Shown: positions 16,844 through 26,387 of the stretch, piece by piece
Layout: each line of letters opens with the position of its first letter
Position numbering within the stretch: position 1 is the first letter of the stretch
Assembly: GCF_021729145.1 (NCBI RefSeq)
Contig: NZ_JAJSLW010000006.1
Coordinates: forward strand, 186,001-250,000
Length of the DNA: 64,000 nt
From: Membranihabitans maritimus
GTDB taxonomy: Bacteria > Bacteroidota > Bacteroidia > Chitinophagales > Saprospiraceae
Direction: 5' to 3'
Made by a program: the position numbers and the translations under genes
Notes under the pieces: generated by a model
Database searches by the model: none
The model's input: the letters and a program-made list of their open reading frames with translations, nothing else
What the model was told of the DNA's origin: nothing

Positions 16844-18952
16844 CTAATAAAAATCGGATCGATTATCTTCAATTTCAGCATTCTCTTTTAAAGCCCCGCT
16901 CAAAGCCGTATTAACTTGTTGGGCCATCTGTGATACTGAATTATTTTGCACACTTGAAAAATTAGCCGAATTTGTTTGAGAAACATTAGTGGGCTTTGCC
17001 ACAAAGACGCCGGTATTACCTATTACAGGTTTGGAAAGCTGGTTAAGTTCAGTATTTTTTACTGCCGCCAATAATTTGGGCTCACGTCCTATATCAGGAA
17101 TATTGTCGGACATAAAATTAACAGCCCCGATTGAATCTACTGTTACATTGAATTGCGAAGCTATGCTTTCAAGAGAAGTAGCATTACTTATTTGACTGGC
17201 AATTTGTTCTCCTTTCAACTTATCAAGTATGGTCTGTTCTACTTGTAATCTGACGCTTTCAGGATCAGGCAAACCTTCTGGTAATATTTCATTTAATCCT
17301 ACAATAACATAGCGATCAATATAAAATAATTGAGGATTCTGATAACTATAAACGATTGGAGAAACATCACCTTCTTCCGTGCTGTTTTCAAATGCCCAAC
17401 GGATAATATCTCTACTTACGTTTCCGCCACCAAAACTTGCAAACAAATATCCATTTTTTGTTGAAGGCTGGGCTTCCTGAATTCTAAACTCCGGTCTATC
17501 AGCAATTGCTTTTTTCAACTCGGGCAATGTCCTGGCGTTGGAAATAAATTCTTGCGCAATATTGTAAATGGAATCCTGTGTACGTTGGCTGGGAACAATC
17601 TCCTCCTGTACAGTAGCCAATTGAACTCCTTCCTGATTATTAATAAACTTTTTATCCAGTACTTCAACCAGGTGTACTCCAAATTGTGTGGCGACCGTAT
17701 ATAACTCTCCAATCTCAGCTCGATAAAAAATCAAATCATTAAATTGCTGAACCATTTGACCTCTTGCAGCATATCCCAGGTCCCCTCCTCTCGGAGCAGA
17801 TGGTCCCTGACTATGTTTTATGGCTAATGAATCAAAAGTAGCCTGACCACTTTCTATCACTTTCATTAGACTATCAGCCGTTTGAAATCCTTGCATCAAT
17901 TGCTGTTGGGTCTGCCCATTAAAAAGAATGTGCCTTGCATGCACTGAATCAGGTATCATCTTCCTGTCGACAATTTTAGTTGCTCTTATTGATCCCTGTA
18001 CTTCATACGGTCCCACAAAAGACCCGACCGGTTTTTCAAAAACGGAATCTGCGATAATAGCAGGCAGTTCTTCTTTGAATTGATAAGCGGATGTAAATAC
18101 ACCTTCATTATTTTGGATGAAGGTAGTATCATTATCAGTCTCTTTGAAACGCTCCAAAACAGATCTGAGATTTTCTTTAACTTCAGCGCTATCAGTAGCA
18201 GTGGCCGTTACATTCAAGGTCATATATTCCAATCTTCTACCTTCTTCATCACGTGCAAATTCACTCCTATTCTCTTCCAAATAGTTTTGTATTTGCGAAG
18301 TAGTAACCTCCAGGCTACTGGCATCAGCTTCATTAAATGGGATTTTTACGTAAGAAAATTCCATTTGGTTATTCTGATCATCCATTAATCTATCTATCAA
18401 CCAGGAGGGTGTATAAAAGGCCTTAGCTGCCAGGTTCTCCACTTTCCTCTGCTTGCGATCAGCGATGATCTCTTTCTCTTGCCATGCCCAGAATCGCTTT
18501 GTTTCTTCAGGCATCTGTCCTGCTTGAATTTGTTGTCTGATATTATTTAATTGTTGAAAATCAACACCTCCGGTATTGGGATTCGTAAATCTCTGCTGAA
18601 CTACCGGACTGAGGTTTGAACCAAATTCAAGATCCAGTAGTTCTTCCCTACCCACACCTATACCATTAGCTTCTGCCTCCCGGTCGAATAAAGTTTTATT
18701 CAGGTAATAATTCCACAGATAACTCCTTCTCGAATACACATCGGATCCTCCACCGGCATATACAGCTTCTTCATGAGCCATAAAGTTTCGGTAATCCACT
18801 TTCTCCCCGTTAATCTCTCCTAACGTAAGATTTCCAGCTTGATATCTGCTGCTATTACCGACCATATCCATTATAAGGAATGCAGCTAGTGCCAATGCTA
18901 TCATGACAAATAATAACCAGCTATTTCTTCTAATTGTACCTATTAAGGCCAT
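16844..18952 (-). CDS. PpiD-like membrane-anchored peptidylprolyl isomerase (SurA_N/parvulin)
   Basis: A periplasmic foldase for envelope proteins. About 702 residues: a short cytoplasmic start MALIGTIRRNSWLL, one transmembrane helix (FVMIALALAAFLIMDM), a long SurA_N-like helical region, a parvulin domain (VHARHILFNG, GPSAPRGGDLGYAARGQM, FGVHLVEVLDKK), and a C-terminal helical/Gln-rich region. The frame extends to 18988, but that start lies inside a TACCTTTG promoter box; MALIGTIR matches how this family starts in Bacteroidota. It stands as a single gene followed by a terminator. Confidence 0.9.
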   Translation of the reverse strand: MALIGTIRRNSWLLFVMIALALAAFLIMDMVGNSSRYQAGNLTLGEINGEKVDYRNFMAHEEAVYAGGGSDVYSRRSYLWNYYLNKTLFDREAEANGIGVGREELLDLEFGSNLSPVVQQRFTNPNTGGVDFQQLNNIRQQIQAGQMPEETKRFWAWQEKEIIADRKQRKVENLAAKAFYTPSWLIDRLMDDQNNQMEFSYVKIPFNEADASSLEVTTSQIQNYLEENRSEFARDEEGRRLEYMTLNVTATATDSAEVKENLRSVLERFKETDNDTTFIQNNEGVFTSAYQFKEELPAIIADSVFEKPVGSFVGPYEVQGSIRATKIVDRKMIPDSVHARHILFNGQTQQQLMQGFQTADSLMKVIESGQATFDSLAIKHSQGPSAPRGGDLGYAARGQMVQQFNDLIFYRAEIGELYTVATQFGVHLVEVLDKKFINNQEGVQLATVQEEIVPSQRTQDSIYNIAQEFISNARTLPELKKAIADRPEFRIQEAQPSTKNGYLFASFGGGNVSRDIIRWAFENSTEEGDVSPIVYSYQNPQLFYIDRYVIVGLNEILPEGLPDPESVRLQVEQTILDKLKGEQIASQISNATSLESIASQFNVTVDSIGAVNFMSDNIPDIGREPKLLAAVKNTELNQLSKPVIGNTGVFVAKPTNVSQTNSANFSSVQNNSVSQMAQQVNTALSGALKENAEIEDNRSDFY

Positions 18953-18985
18953 AATTATTTGATTGTTTGCTTCTAAAAAGATTTG

Positions 18986-18993
18986 CAAAGGTA
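18986..18993 (-). promoter_or_regulatory. Putative -7 box for the PpiD-like gene
   Basis: On the minus strand TACCTTTG matches TAnnTTTG, about 34 nt before the start codon. Its position argues against the longer open frame as the protein start. Confidence 0.5.
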
Positions 18994-19035
18994 AAAAACT
19001 TCCACATTTTTCACCTAGACTTCTAAAATAAATTG

Positions 19036-19620
19036 TTATTGCTTTTCTTTCTCATTATAAAATTCCTGTGCCGCTTCCAGAGCATTATAAAATTCCTCAC
19101 CAAATCCCCTTATCAATGCTTCTTTAGCAAAAGCTACCAGAGGCAAACCTAACTTTTCCCCATTCATAATAGCAGGAGTACAAATTTCCCATTCATCATA
19201 ATTTAGTGCGGTAAATCCAACTTCCCTGTCCCGATTTACCCGAATAGGATATAATTCACAACTTAATGGTTTCTTAAAGTCAATAATGCCTTCGTTGTAT
19301 TTCTTCTCAATCCCGCATAAAGCCATTCCCGATTCATCAAAAGTCACAAAAGCACAAGCCCCATCAGGCCTGAGTGTTGTTCCGTAATCATTCATTCCAG
19401 GGAAGTACTGCTCCACACCATTTGCATCAATAGCATCTCGAGATACATCATCCAATCCCGGTTCAACTTTGTCATAAATCGCCTTGAGTATTTCGCGTTC
19501 TTCCGGTTCAAGCGGAGCCCCATAATCGCCCTCAACACAGCATACTCCTTTGCAAGCAGCCAAATTACAGCAAAATTTTTTTTCCAAAATCTCGTCACTA
19601 ACGAGTATATTATTTATCAT
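19036..19620 (-). CDS. DUF3109 family Cys-rich protein
   Basis: About 194 residues of a conserved family of unknown function. Cysteines cluster in FCCNLAACKGVCCVEGDYGAPL near the N terminus and recur as ACAFV, ALCGIE and SCELYPIRV, suggesting bound metal or an Fe-S cluster. The ATG at 19620 (MINNILVSDEI) matches the usual family start; in-frame ATGs at 19626 and 19653 would add residues unlike the family. It diverges from citrate synthase. I cannot assign a reaction. Confidence 0.85.
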   Translation of the reverse strand: MINNILVSDEILEKKFCCNLAACKGVCCVEGDYGAPLEPEEREILKAIYDKVEPGLDDVSRDAIDANGVEQYFPGMNDYGTTLRPDGACAFVTFDESGMALCGIEKKYNEGIIDFKKPLSCELYPIRVNRDREVGFTALNYDEWEICTPAIMNGEKLGLPLVAFAKEALIRGFGEEFYNALEAAQEFYNEKEKQ

Positions 19621-19639
19621 GAACATGTCTAAACTATAA

Positions 19640-19670
19640 TTGTAAATCGACAATTAAAATTGTATATTCG
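19640..19670 (+). promoter_or_regulatory. Putative promoter for citrate synthase-gcvH
   Basis: TTG (19640-19642), a 20-nt spacer, and TATATTCG (19663-19670), one base off TAnnTTTG. The implied leader is about 60 nt and contains the small inverted repeat GTGAAA/TTTCAC. Confidence 0.4.
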
Positions 19671-19735
19671 CTCCCTGTGAAATAAATTTTCACACTATTC
19701 TTATTTAATCAAAGATTCAAAAATATATTATCCTA

Positions 19736-21046
19736 ATGAAGGAACTCAAGTCATTATTTCAACAAAAATCAAAAATTGTAGCCAATGAGTTGAAATCAAT
19801 GTTAAAAGAAAGTGGCGATCTGAAGGTAGATGAAGTAGTATTGAAACAAGTGGTAGGTGGTATGAGGGGTATCAAAAGTATGTTTAGCGAAACCTCCCAT
19901 CTAGATCCTATAGAGGGGATAAAATTCAGAGGGTATAGTATACCCCAATTGCGAGAGAAACTACCTAAATTAAATCATACTGAACCGTTACCTGAAGGTT
20001 TGTTTTGGTTGATGCTAACGGGAGAAATTCCAACTGAAGAACAGGTAAAAGGGTTGGCTGATGAATGGGAATCAAGAGCAAAAGTTCCCCAACATACTTA
20101 TGATGTAATTGAGGCTATGCCCATTGACACTCACCCTATGACTCAGTTTAGTGCTGCTATCACATCAATGCAGACCGAAAGTATCTTTGCCAGAAAATAT
20201 GCAGAGGGAATTAATAAGCAGGATTTTTGGGATCCTACCTTTGAAGATGTCATGAACCTTATAGCCAAACTTCCGGGAGTAGCGGCCTATATATATAGGA
20301 GAGTTTATCACAACAACGATCAAATTGCTCCGGACACCTCCCTTGACTGGGCGGCAAATTTTGCCCATATGTTAGGGAATAAAGATCCCGAATTCCAAAA
20401 TTTAATGCGATTGTATCTTACCATTCACGCAGACCATGAAGGTGGTAATGCTTCTGCACATGCGACTCATTTAGTAGGGTCCACTTTAAGTGACGCCTAT
20501 TATTCATTAGCGGGTGGAATGAATGCATTGGCAGGTCCATTGCACGGTCTAGCCAACCAGGAAGTAATTAAGTTTATTCTCGAAATGCTGGATGAGATAG
20601 GAACAGATGAACCAACGGATGAACAAATTTCATCTTTTATCAAAAAAACACTGGATAGCGGAAGAGTAATTCCCGGATACGGCCACGCTGTTTTGAGAAA
20701 ACCCGACCCAAGATTTGTGGCGCAAAAACTATTTGCAGAAAAACATTTACAAAATGATAAGTTGGTAAAAGTCGTATGGCAATTGTACGAAATCGTTCCC
20801 GGTATTCTGGAAGGCCTAGGAAAAGTTAAAAACCCATGGCCAAATGTAGATGCTCATTCTGGCGCAATCCTTGTTCATTACGGCATAAAAGAATATACGT
20901 ATTACACTGTTCTATTTGGTGTATCAAGAGCCCTTGGAGTATTAAGTAACCTTTGCTGGTCCCGGGCACTGGGTCTTCCTCTAGAACGTCCAAAGTCCGT
21001 CACATTAGACTGGATTAAAAACTATATTGCTGATCAACAGAATTAA
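19736..21046 (+). CDS. gltA: Citrate synthase, eukaryotic-like (Si) type
   Basis: Condenses oxaloacetate and acetyl-CoA at the entry of the TCA cycle. The 436-residue protein carries the catalytic residues in GPLHGLANQE (His, about 270), GYGHAVLR (His, about 318) and NVDAHSGA (Asp, about 373), plus the CoA/oxaloacetate-binding arginine regions. The N-terminal LDPIEGIKFRGYSIPQLREKLP segment and overall length match the mitochondrial-like citrate synthases found in some Bacteroidota rather than the hexameric E. coli type. gcvH follows after 6 nt. Confidence 0.93.
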   Translation: MKELKSLFQQKSKIVANELKSMLKESGDLKVDEVVLKQVVGGMRGIKSMFSETSHLDPIEGIKFRGYSIPQLREKLPKLNHTEPLPEGLFWLMLTGEIPTEEQVKGLADEWESRAKVPQHTYDVIEAMPIDTHPMTQFSAAITSMQTESIFARKYAEGINKQDFWDPTFEDVMNLIAKLPGVAAYIYRRVYHNNDQIAPDTSLDWAANFAHMLGNKDPEFQNLMRLYLTIHADHEGGNASAHATHLVGSTLSDAYYSLAGGMNALAGPLHGLANQEVIKFILEMLDEIGTDEPTDEQISSFIKKTLDSGRVIPGYGHAVLRKPDPRFVAQKLFAEKHLQNDKLVKVVWQLYEIVPGILEGLGKVKNPWPNVDAHSGAILVHYGIKEYTYYTVLFGVSRALGVLSNLCWSRALGLPLERPKSVTLDWIKNYIADQQN

Positions 21047-21052
21047 TTAAAC

Positions 21053-21445
21053 ATGAAAATACCTGACACACTCAAGTACTCAAAGGAACACGAATGGGTT
21101 CGCAAAGATGACGGAGATATCGTTACCGTTGGTATTACGGATTTTGCCCAATCCGAACTGGGCGATATAGTTTATGTGGAAGTAGATACCGTTGGTGATC
21201 AAATTGATAAAGACGAAATTTTTGGTACGGTAGAAGCAGTAAAAACTACTTCGGACCTGTTTATGCCTGTTTCAGGTGAAGTCCTCGAATTCAATTCGGA
21301 ATTGGATGAATCGGAAGGTGATGATCCGGCTTTAATTAACGAAGACCCATATGAAAAAGGATGGATTGTGAAAATTAAAATGACAAATGCCGAGGAATGG
21401 GATGATTTGTTAGATGCAGATGAATACAAAAATTTAGTTTCATAA
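21053..21445 (+). CDS. gcvH: Glycine cleavage system H protein
   Basis: Carries the aminomethyl group on a lipoyl arm between the P, T and L proteins. The 130-residue protein has the H-protein start YSKEHEWVR, the lipoylation site in EAVKTTSDL (K64) and [15 protein letters not shown]. The other gcv genes are absent here. It sits 6 nt after citrate synthase, so it is probably co-transcribed, and no glycine riboswitch is present ahead of it. Confidence 0.96.
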   Translation: MKIPDTLKYSKEHEWVRKDDGDIVTVGITDFAQSELGDIVYVEVDTVGDQIDKDEIFGTVEAVKTTSDLFMPVSGEVLEFNSELDESEGDDPALINEDPYEKGWIVKIKMTNAEEWDDLLDADEYKNLVS

Positions 21446-21503
21446 TTTTTTTCTTTACGGATACAACAAAATCTCTTTCACAAACATCTAGTAAATAGAA
21501 ACC

Positions 21504-21863
21504 GTGGGAAAAAAGAAATGGACAATACTTTTTTATTTATGGTTAGGTATTGTTTGTTATTTATCCCTAATACCGACGGGAGATAGAGTGCAAAAGAGTA
21601 TTTTGGATCTTCCTCATCTGGATAAAATAGTTCACGCGGGAATGTACTTTGTATTAAGTTTTATCGCAATACATTACCTTCATAAAACCAAAATAAAGCA
21701 CAAGTATTTAATGGCTTCTTTATTTTGTATCGGTTGGGGTATATTGATGGAGTTTTTACAAAGTTCAAAAATAATAAATAGAGATTTTGATATTGCTGAT
21801 ATTATTGCTAATATTATTGGCTCTATTCTAGGAATAGTTTTTTTTAAATTTTATAAATTTTAA
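21504..21863 (+). CDS. VanZ-like membrane protein
   Basis: A 119-residue protein of about four transmembrane segments with LPHLDKIVHAGMYF near the end of helix 1 and MEFLQSS and DFDIADIIANIIG blocks typical of the VanZ-like family. The start is GTG at 21504. Function in non-resistant bacteria is unclear. It lies between gcvH (58 nt) and tonB (4 nt). Confidence 0.8.
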   Translation: MGKKKWTILFYLWLGIVCYLSLIPTGDRVQKSILDLPHLDKIVHAGMYFVLSFIAIHYLHKTKIKHKYLMASLFCIGWGILMEFLQSSKIINRDFDIADIIANIIGSILGIVFFKFYKF

Positions 21864-21867
21864 AGCC

Positions 21868-22794
21868 ATGTTAAATGACATTACTGTTGATGGGCGGACA
21901 TTGGTTATAGCTCTGTTTGGCTTTTTGGCGCTTGTAATCGCTGTTATACTTGTTGTAAAGTATATAATGCGTAGCAAGTCAGCCTCAGACCTTTCGGACA
22001 AATACAGTGATCACGACTGGGGAAGTCCACTTCAAGGCCGGAGTAAATATCCGGATGTGGACGCTTTTAGGTTGTCGATGCCATTGTTACTCTTCGGTGG
22101 AGTCGTTGCTTTAGGTATTACGTGGTTGAGCTTTAATTACACGGAAAAAGATCCAGAAATTTATATTCCGGACAATGCATTGGAAATACCTGATGACATT
22201 GAAATTGAGCCGCCTCGTACTTCTGAACCACCACCACCGCCACCACCGCCACCACCGCCGGTGATCGAAGAAGTTCCTGAGGAACTTATCGAAGAAGAAG
22301 AAGAAATCGAGTTTGTTGACCAATCGGTAGAGGAAGAGACTTTTGTGGAGGCTCCGGTAGAAGAGGCAGCACCGCCACCACCACCGCCACCGCCACCACC
22401 ACCACCAGCTCCCAAAGAAGAGGAGATTTTCAAAGTAGTGGAACAAATGCCGCGGTTTCCAGGATGTGAAAACATTTCAGGAACAGAAGCAGAAAAGAAA
22501 GCATGTGCTGATAAAAAGATGCTTGAATTTCTCTACGACAATATCAAGTATCCTGCCATTGCTCGAGAAAATGGCATTGAAGGTAATGTTGTTGTCAGTT
22601 TTGTAGTAGAAAAAGACGGTTCTATTACCGATCCAAAAATCATGCGGGATGTAGGTGCAGGACTAGGTGAAGAATCTATTCGAGTGGTTCAAATGATGGA
22701 TAATCTCCCTCAAAAGTGGACACCCGGACAACAACGGGGTAATCCAGTAAGGGTTCAATTTATTCTTCCCGTAAAATTTGAGTTGAAAAATTAA
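21868..22794 (+). CDS. tonB: Energy transducer TonB
   Basis: Couples inner-membrane proton motive force to TonB-dependent outer-membrane transport. 308 residues with two N-terminal hydrophobic helices (about 12-32 and 72-90), whereas canonical TonB has one. A periplasmic linker with two runs of 11-13 prolines (about 122-132 and 167-180) separated by an acidic stretch follows, then a TonB C-terminal domain with MPRFPGCE, IKYPAIARENGIEGNVVVSF and VRVQFILPVKFEL. The proline runs are encoded by CCA/CCG repeats. No exbB or exbD is adjacent. A strong terminator follows. Confidence 0.92.
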   Translation: MLNDITVDGRTLVIALFGFLALVIAVILVVKYIMRSKSASDLSDKYSDHDWGSPLQGRSKYPDVDAFRLSMPLLLFGGVVALGITWLSFNYTEKDPEIYIPDNALEIPDDIEIEPPRTSEPPPPPPPPPPPVIEEVPEELIEEEEEIEFVDQSVEEETFVEAPVEEAAPPPPPPPPPPPPAPKEEEIFKVVEQMPRFPGCENISGTEAEKKACADKKMLEFLYDNIKYPAIARENGIEGNVVVSFVVEKDGSITDPKIMRDVGAGLGEESIRVVQMMDNLPQKWTPGQQRGNPVRVQFILPVKFELKN

Positions 22795-22825
22795 TTATCT
22801 GAATCAGATAATTTAGAATACAGTG

Positions 22826-22864
22826 AGAGTGATTTGAAAATTTCAAATCACTCTTTTTTTTTTT
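22826..22864 (+). terminator. Intrinsic terminator after tonB
   Basis: Near-perfect inverted repeat with arms AGAGTGATTTGAAA and TTTCAAATCACTCT, followed by about ten T residues. It ends the citrate synthase-gcvH-vanZ-tonB transcript. Confidence 0.9.
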
Positions 22865-23346
22865 ATAGAAACACAAAGAATCAAAAGTCTGGAAAAATTG
22901 TATAGTTCCGGCAAATAGTAACGTGAATAAACAACAGTTTCACCTTGTCAATGGATGCTTTTACTCCCCTTCTGTACTCTCTTTAGTATATCACTTCAAA
23001 CCGCAAAGTTCTTTAAAAATAATTCAGTAAGAATTTATCGAAAATTCGTCACCCTCTTTATGATATTCTTATGGAACTTCATTAGAAGCAACCTTTTACG
23101 TAAAAATAATTAGTAAGACATATCCATTAAAAACATAAAAATTTACCGCCACAATCTTAATCAATATGCGGGCAATTCAAAAGATAATGAAGTATCAAGA
23201 AAAAACTTGAATACTATGTCGTGAACACCTATACAAGATATAGCACCTTTTATTCTCTGTACACCTTCTTGTAACGTCCGAAGTATTTAGCCACTTTGTT
23301 AATAAAAGATTATAGAGGATCAAAGTGGTAAATGTCAATCTGAATA
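22865..23346. other. 480 bp without a supported gene
   Basis: No frame on either strand shows a recognisable protein. A loose inverted repeat CCACTTTG (about 23292) and CAAAGTGG (about 23320) lies 20 bp before the end of the DUF1080 gene and might help to end its minus-strand transcript, but no T-run supports that. Confidence 0.4.
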
Positions 23347-24147
23347 TCAATCTACTAGCTCCTTAATTTTTATATTCCTAAATTCCACCCCCTGCCCCTC
23401 AGCCTGCAAGCCTATATATCCTTCCTTTAACATTTTACCATCTACCTTAATTTTGGGATCAAAACCATTTGCCACACCACCTCCAATCTGTGGGTTGGTA
23501 TATTCTAATACTTTCATATCATTCACTTTATGTACAATAAGAGAATCACTATGTACAATTAATTCCGCCTGCACCCATTCGTTCCATTTATACGTATCAG
23601 AGGTCGAATTAATACAATGCCTGGGATCCATCTCTCCCTTGTAAAAAACCTCAGTTCCCGGTGAACACATATTACCTGTAGGTCGAGATACACCCTCTTC
23701 AGCTTCCGCAAGCATCTGATATTCTACTGAGATGGGCCAATCCTGCTCCTTAAGAATTGTATTTGGTGATTGAGAATGAAACATGACGCCACTATTTCTA
23801 TAAGTGTATTCCGGAGCATCCTTGCACCACTCATCTGTAAAACGATATTCAAATTTTAAATGGAAAGAAGAAAAAGGTTTTTCGTAAAAAAGATGACCAT
23901 ACCGTTCATCAAATTCTCCATAATCACTGTAATTCACCTGTATAACTCCATCTACTACTCTAAAGGTATTCCTGTAATTATCTCCCACATTATGATGATG
24001 AAACTTGGGTATCCACCCTTCCAAATTCTGCCCATTAAATATAGGTTGCCATCTATCAGATCCTTTGCTTTGTGCATCAATTCTATGAGACAATAACAAA
24101 ACAGCTATCATCAAAAACAAGGCTGAAAAAAGGATTCGGTTATTCAT
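23347..24147 (-). CDS. DUF1080 (3-keto-disaccharide hydrolase-like) secreted protein
   Basis: About 266 residues. A signal peptide (MNNRILFSALFLMIAVLLLSH) is followed by a concanavalin-like DUF1080 domain, with WQPIFNGQNLEGWIPK, VVDGVIQVNY, GVMFHSQSP and EGYIGLQAEGQGVEFRNIKI. Some family members hydrolyse 3-keto-glycosides; the substrate here is unknown. A longer frame starts at 24204 with ATGA overlap to the glycosyltransferase stop, which would suggest coupling, but the extra 19 residues precede a good signal peptide, so the ATG at 24147 is preferred. A link with the glycan-processing genes at 53-62 kb is only thematic. Confidence 0.85.
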   Translation of the reverse strand: MNNRILFSALFLMIAVLLLSHRIDAQSKGSDRWQPIFNGQNLEGWIPKFHHHNVGDNYRNTFRVVDGVIQVNYSDYGEFDERYGHLFYEKPFSSFHLKFEYRFTDEWCKDAPEYTYRNSGVMFHSQSPNTILKEQDWPISVEYQMLAEAEEGVSRPTGNMCSPGTEVFYKGEMDPRHCINSTSDTYKWNEWVQAELIVHSDSLIVHKVNDMKVLEYTNPQIGGGVANGFDPKIKVDGKMLKEGYIGLQAEGQGVEFRNIKIKELVD

Positions 24148-24200
24148 TCCACAATTTACTTTGAATTCAAAAACAATACAGACGTAAGACCATAGGACAT

Positions 24201-24950
24201 TCATGAAATATCCTTCAAATACTTATACTTTTTATACACCAATCTAGCATTATTTATCGCAATAAACAATCCAGTCCTACCATCCAAAAAACCTCCTTTT
24301 ACGACGAAGTCTCTAACAAAACGCCATACTGGGCTCAGTGTATGCATTACTATACTATATTCCCTACCCTTTTCTTTTAATTTCTTACTGGCCAGGTATG
24401 CGTATCTATCTGTTTTCTTATATAAATGCTGCCAATCACGGTAAGAATAATGATGAAATATTCCAGTGAGTTTTACAACTCGCCCAGAAAACCTCAACCT
24501 CTCATGAACAAAATCCCCTTGCCAACTCGAAAAATTTTTATTATAAACTCTTTTTACCCACACCCCAGACCAACTACCATAAAAAACGGGAGTTTTTCCA
24601 ATGTAATTCAAAAATGAAAAAGAATATACATCTTCCGGATTATCAAACGATAAAGTATTAATCTCTGAAATTAACCTATCAGATAGTCGTTCGTCAGCAT
24701 CCAATGCTAATATCCAATCATACCTGGCTGACTCCGCTCCCAAATTTCTTGCAGCTGAAAAACCTTTCCAGGGATGAGAAATTACAGAAACTTGGGAATA
24801 TTTTTTAGCTATTTCGACCGTATGGTCAGTACTTTGAGCATCTACAACAATAATATCGTCAGTTATATTACTTACGTTAGCGATAAAATCTCTGATATTA
24901 TCAGCCTCATTCAGTGTAATCAGTACGACTGAAATATTGGTCATATTCAA
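24201..24950 (-). CDS. Family 2 glycosyltransferase (WaaE/KdtX-like)
   Basis: 249 residues. The GT-A fold is seen in ISVVLITLNEADNIRDFI, IIVVDAQSTDHT, ARNLGAESARYDWILALDADERL, with the DxD-type metal site in LDADE. The family includes lipopolysaccharide core glucosyltransferases. Alternative start at 24944. It acts in the cytoplasm on envelope glycans; acceptor unknown. It is 125 nt after frr, and its stop overlaps a possible upstream start of the DUF1080 gene. Confidence 0.87.
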   Translation of the reverse strand: MNMTNISVVLITLNEADNIRDFIANVSNITDDIIVVDAQSTDHTVEIAKKYSQVSVISHPWKGFSAARNLGAESARYDWILALDADERLSDRLISEINTLSFDNPEDVYSFSFLNYIGKTPVFYGSWSGVWVKRVYNKNFSSWQGDFVHERLRFSGRVVKLTGIFHHYSYRDWQHLYKKTDRYAYLASKKLKEKGREYSIVMHTLSPVWRFVRDFVVKGGFLDGRTGLFIAINNARLVYKKYKYLKDIS

Positions 24951-25075
24951 TTTTCCTTTTTACGTAACCCAAACCAAAGAATTTAATCTTCAGCGTCAAC
25001 GCCTGATCCTGGGTAGTACACTTTTAAAGCAAAGTTCCGAAAGACCTTTACTTGTGATATTATCTTTCCAAAGAA

Positions 25076-25639
25076 TTATATCGTCAAAATATCCTTTTCT
25101 TTAGCATCGATATGATTGTCTACACTTTCGTAGTATTTCTTGACAAGATCGTCAATTTTTGATTCCAACCGCTTCCCTGCATCTTCAGGAAAGCCATCCT
25201 TTGTTGCCTTCTTTACTACATCAAGTGCTTCCTTTCTTGTACTGCGAATACTTACCTTGGTATCCTCCCCAAGAGCCTTTGCCTGTTTCACAAGTGTCTT
25301 TCTGCGCTCCTCTGTCAAAGGAGGTACAGGAATTCTAATAAATTCACCGTCGTTCATTGGATTATATCCCAGGTTGGATTCAATGATAGCTTTTTCGATA
25401 TCATCAATAATTGATTTATCCCAGGGTTGGATGGCCAGAGTACGCGAATCAACAGCCGTTACATTCGCCACTTGGTTTAAAGGTGTAGGAGCTCCGTAAT
25501 AACTAACCATTACACTGTTCACCATAGAAGGATAAGCTTTACCCGTTCTAATTTTCAACAATTCGTCTTTCAGATGTTTTATCGAATCATCCATTTGACT
25601 CTTAGACACGTTTAATACACTATCAGTATCTGCTTGCAT
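25076..25639 (-). CDS. frr: Ribosome recycling factor
   Basis: Splits post-termination ribosomes together with EF-G. 187 residues: LKDELLKIRTGKAYPSMV, VTAVDSRTLAIQPWDKS, IRIPVPPLTEERRKTLVKQAK and VRNI-type helix SIRSTRKEALD are all typical. It is the last gene of serS-zinc peptidase-frr, 24 nt after its neighbour. Confidence 0.97.
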   Translation of the reverse strand: MQADTDSVLNVSKSQMDDSIKHLKDELLKIRTGKAYPSMVNSVMVSYYGAPTPLNQVANVTAVDSRTLAIQPWDKSIIDDIEKAIIESNLGYNPMNDGEFIRIPVPPLTEERRKTLVKQAKALGEDTKVSIRSTRKEALDVVKKATKDGFPEDAGKRLESKIDDLVKKYYESVDNHIDAKEKDILTI

Positions 25640-25663
25640 AATTTTTTATTAATTTAATAAAAT

Positions 25664-26368
25664 TTAATCTCTCGATCCCATAAGTTGCATTACTAAATAT
25701 AATAACATAACCAATGAGGACAACGCTGCCGCTACATAAGTCATCGCAGCCCATTTCAGAGCATCCCTCGCTTTTTCATGTTCCTTACCAGCAGTAACAT
25801 TATTTTGGTCCAACCAAACCAAGGCCCTTCTGCTTGCGTCGAATTCGACAGGAAGGGTAACTAATGAAAATAAAGTCGTAACACCAAAGGCCAAGATAGT
25901 AATAATCAAAATTGTTCCTCCTGCGCCATTCATATTCATGCCAAATCCTCCAAGTGCAAACAATAAAAGATACTGTTGCAGACCAGAAGCTACTTTTACT
26001 ACAGGCACAATCGCCGATCTAAATTTCAACATATTATAACTAGTAGCATGTTGAACAGCGTGACCACATTCATGAGCTGCTACAGCCGCAGACATAACAC
26101 TTCGCCCCTGATAAACCTCCGGGCTCAAATTAACGGTGCGATTGGCAGGGTTATAGTGATCGCTCAAGAACCCTTTAGCGGGAAGTACCTGAACATCATT
26201 AATACCGTAATATGACAACATTTGCTCAGCAATTTCCTTTCCCGATTGGCCACTGGAAATTTGATCTTTACTATAAATACGAAATTTTGATTTAAGTCGA
26301 TTACTTACAAACCATCCGATAATAGAAAAGGCAACTGCAATAATAATATACCCCGTATATCCTCCCAT
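25664..26368 (-). CDS. YugP-like neutral zinc metallopeptidase
   Basis: 234 residues of the Zn_peptidase_2 family. An N-terminal helix is followed by a cytoplasmic or periplasmic domain with the zinc motif HECGHAVQHA, NPANRTVNLSPEVY, and several C-terminal membrane helices. FDASRRALVWL is a conserved family block. The substrate is unknown. It is placed between serS (19 nt) and frr (24 nt). Confidence 0.88.
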   Translation of the reverse strand: MGGYTGYIIIAVAFSIIGWFVSNRLKSKFRIYSKDQISSGQSGKEIAEQMLSYYGINDVQVLPAKGFLSDHYNPANRTVNLSPEVYQGRSVMSAAVAAHECGHAVQHATSYNMLKFRSAIVPVVKVASGLQQYLLLFALGGFGMNMNGAGGTILIITILAFGVTTLFSLVTLPVEFDASRRALVWLDQNNVTAGKEHEKARDALKWAAMTYVAAALSSLVMLLYLVMQLMGSRD

Positions 26369-26387
26369 ATTTAAATTTTATTTTATT

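Noticed and set aside
21446-21503. Possible glycine riboswitch near gcvH
   Set aside because: gcvH begins 6 nt after citrate synthase, and no riboswitch-like structure precedes either gene.
22111-22475. Minus-strand frames with Trp/Arg or Gly runs opposite tonB
   Set aside because: They are antisense readings of the CCA/CCG proline repeats.
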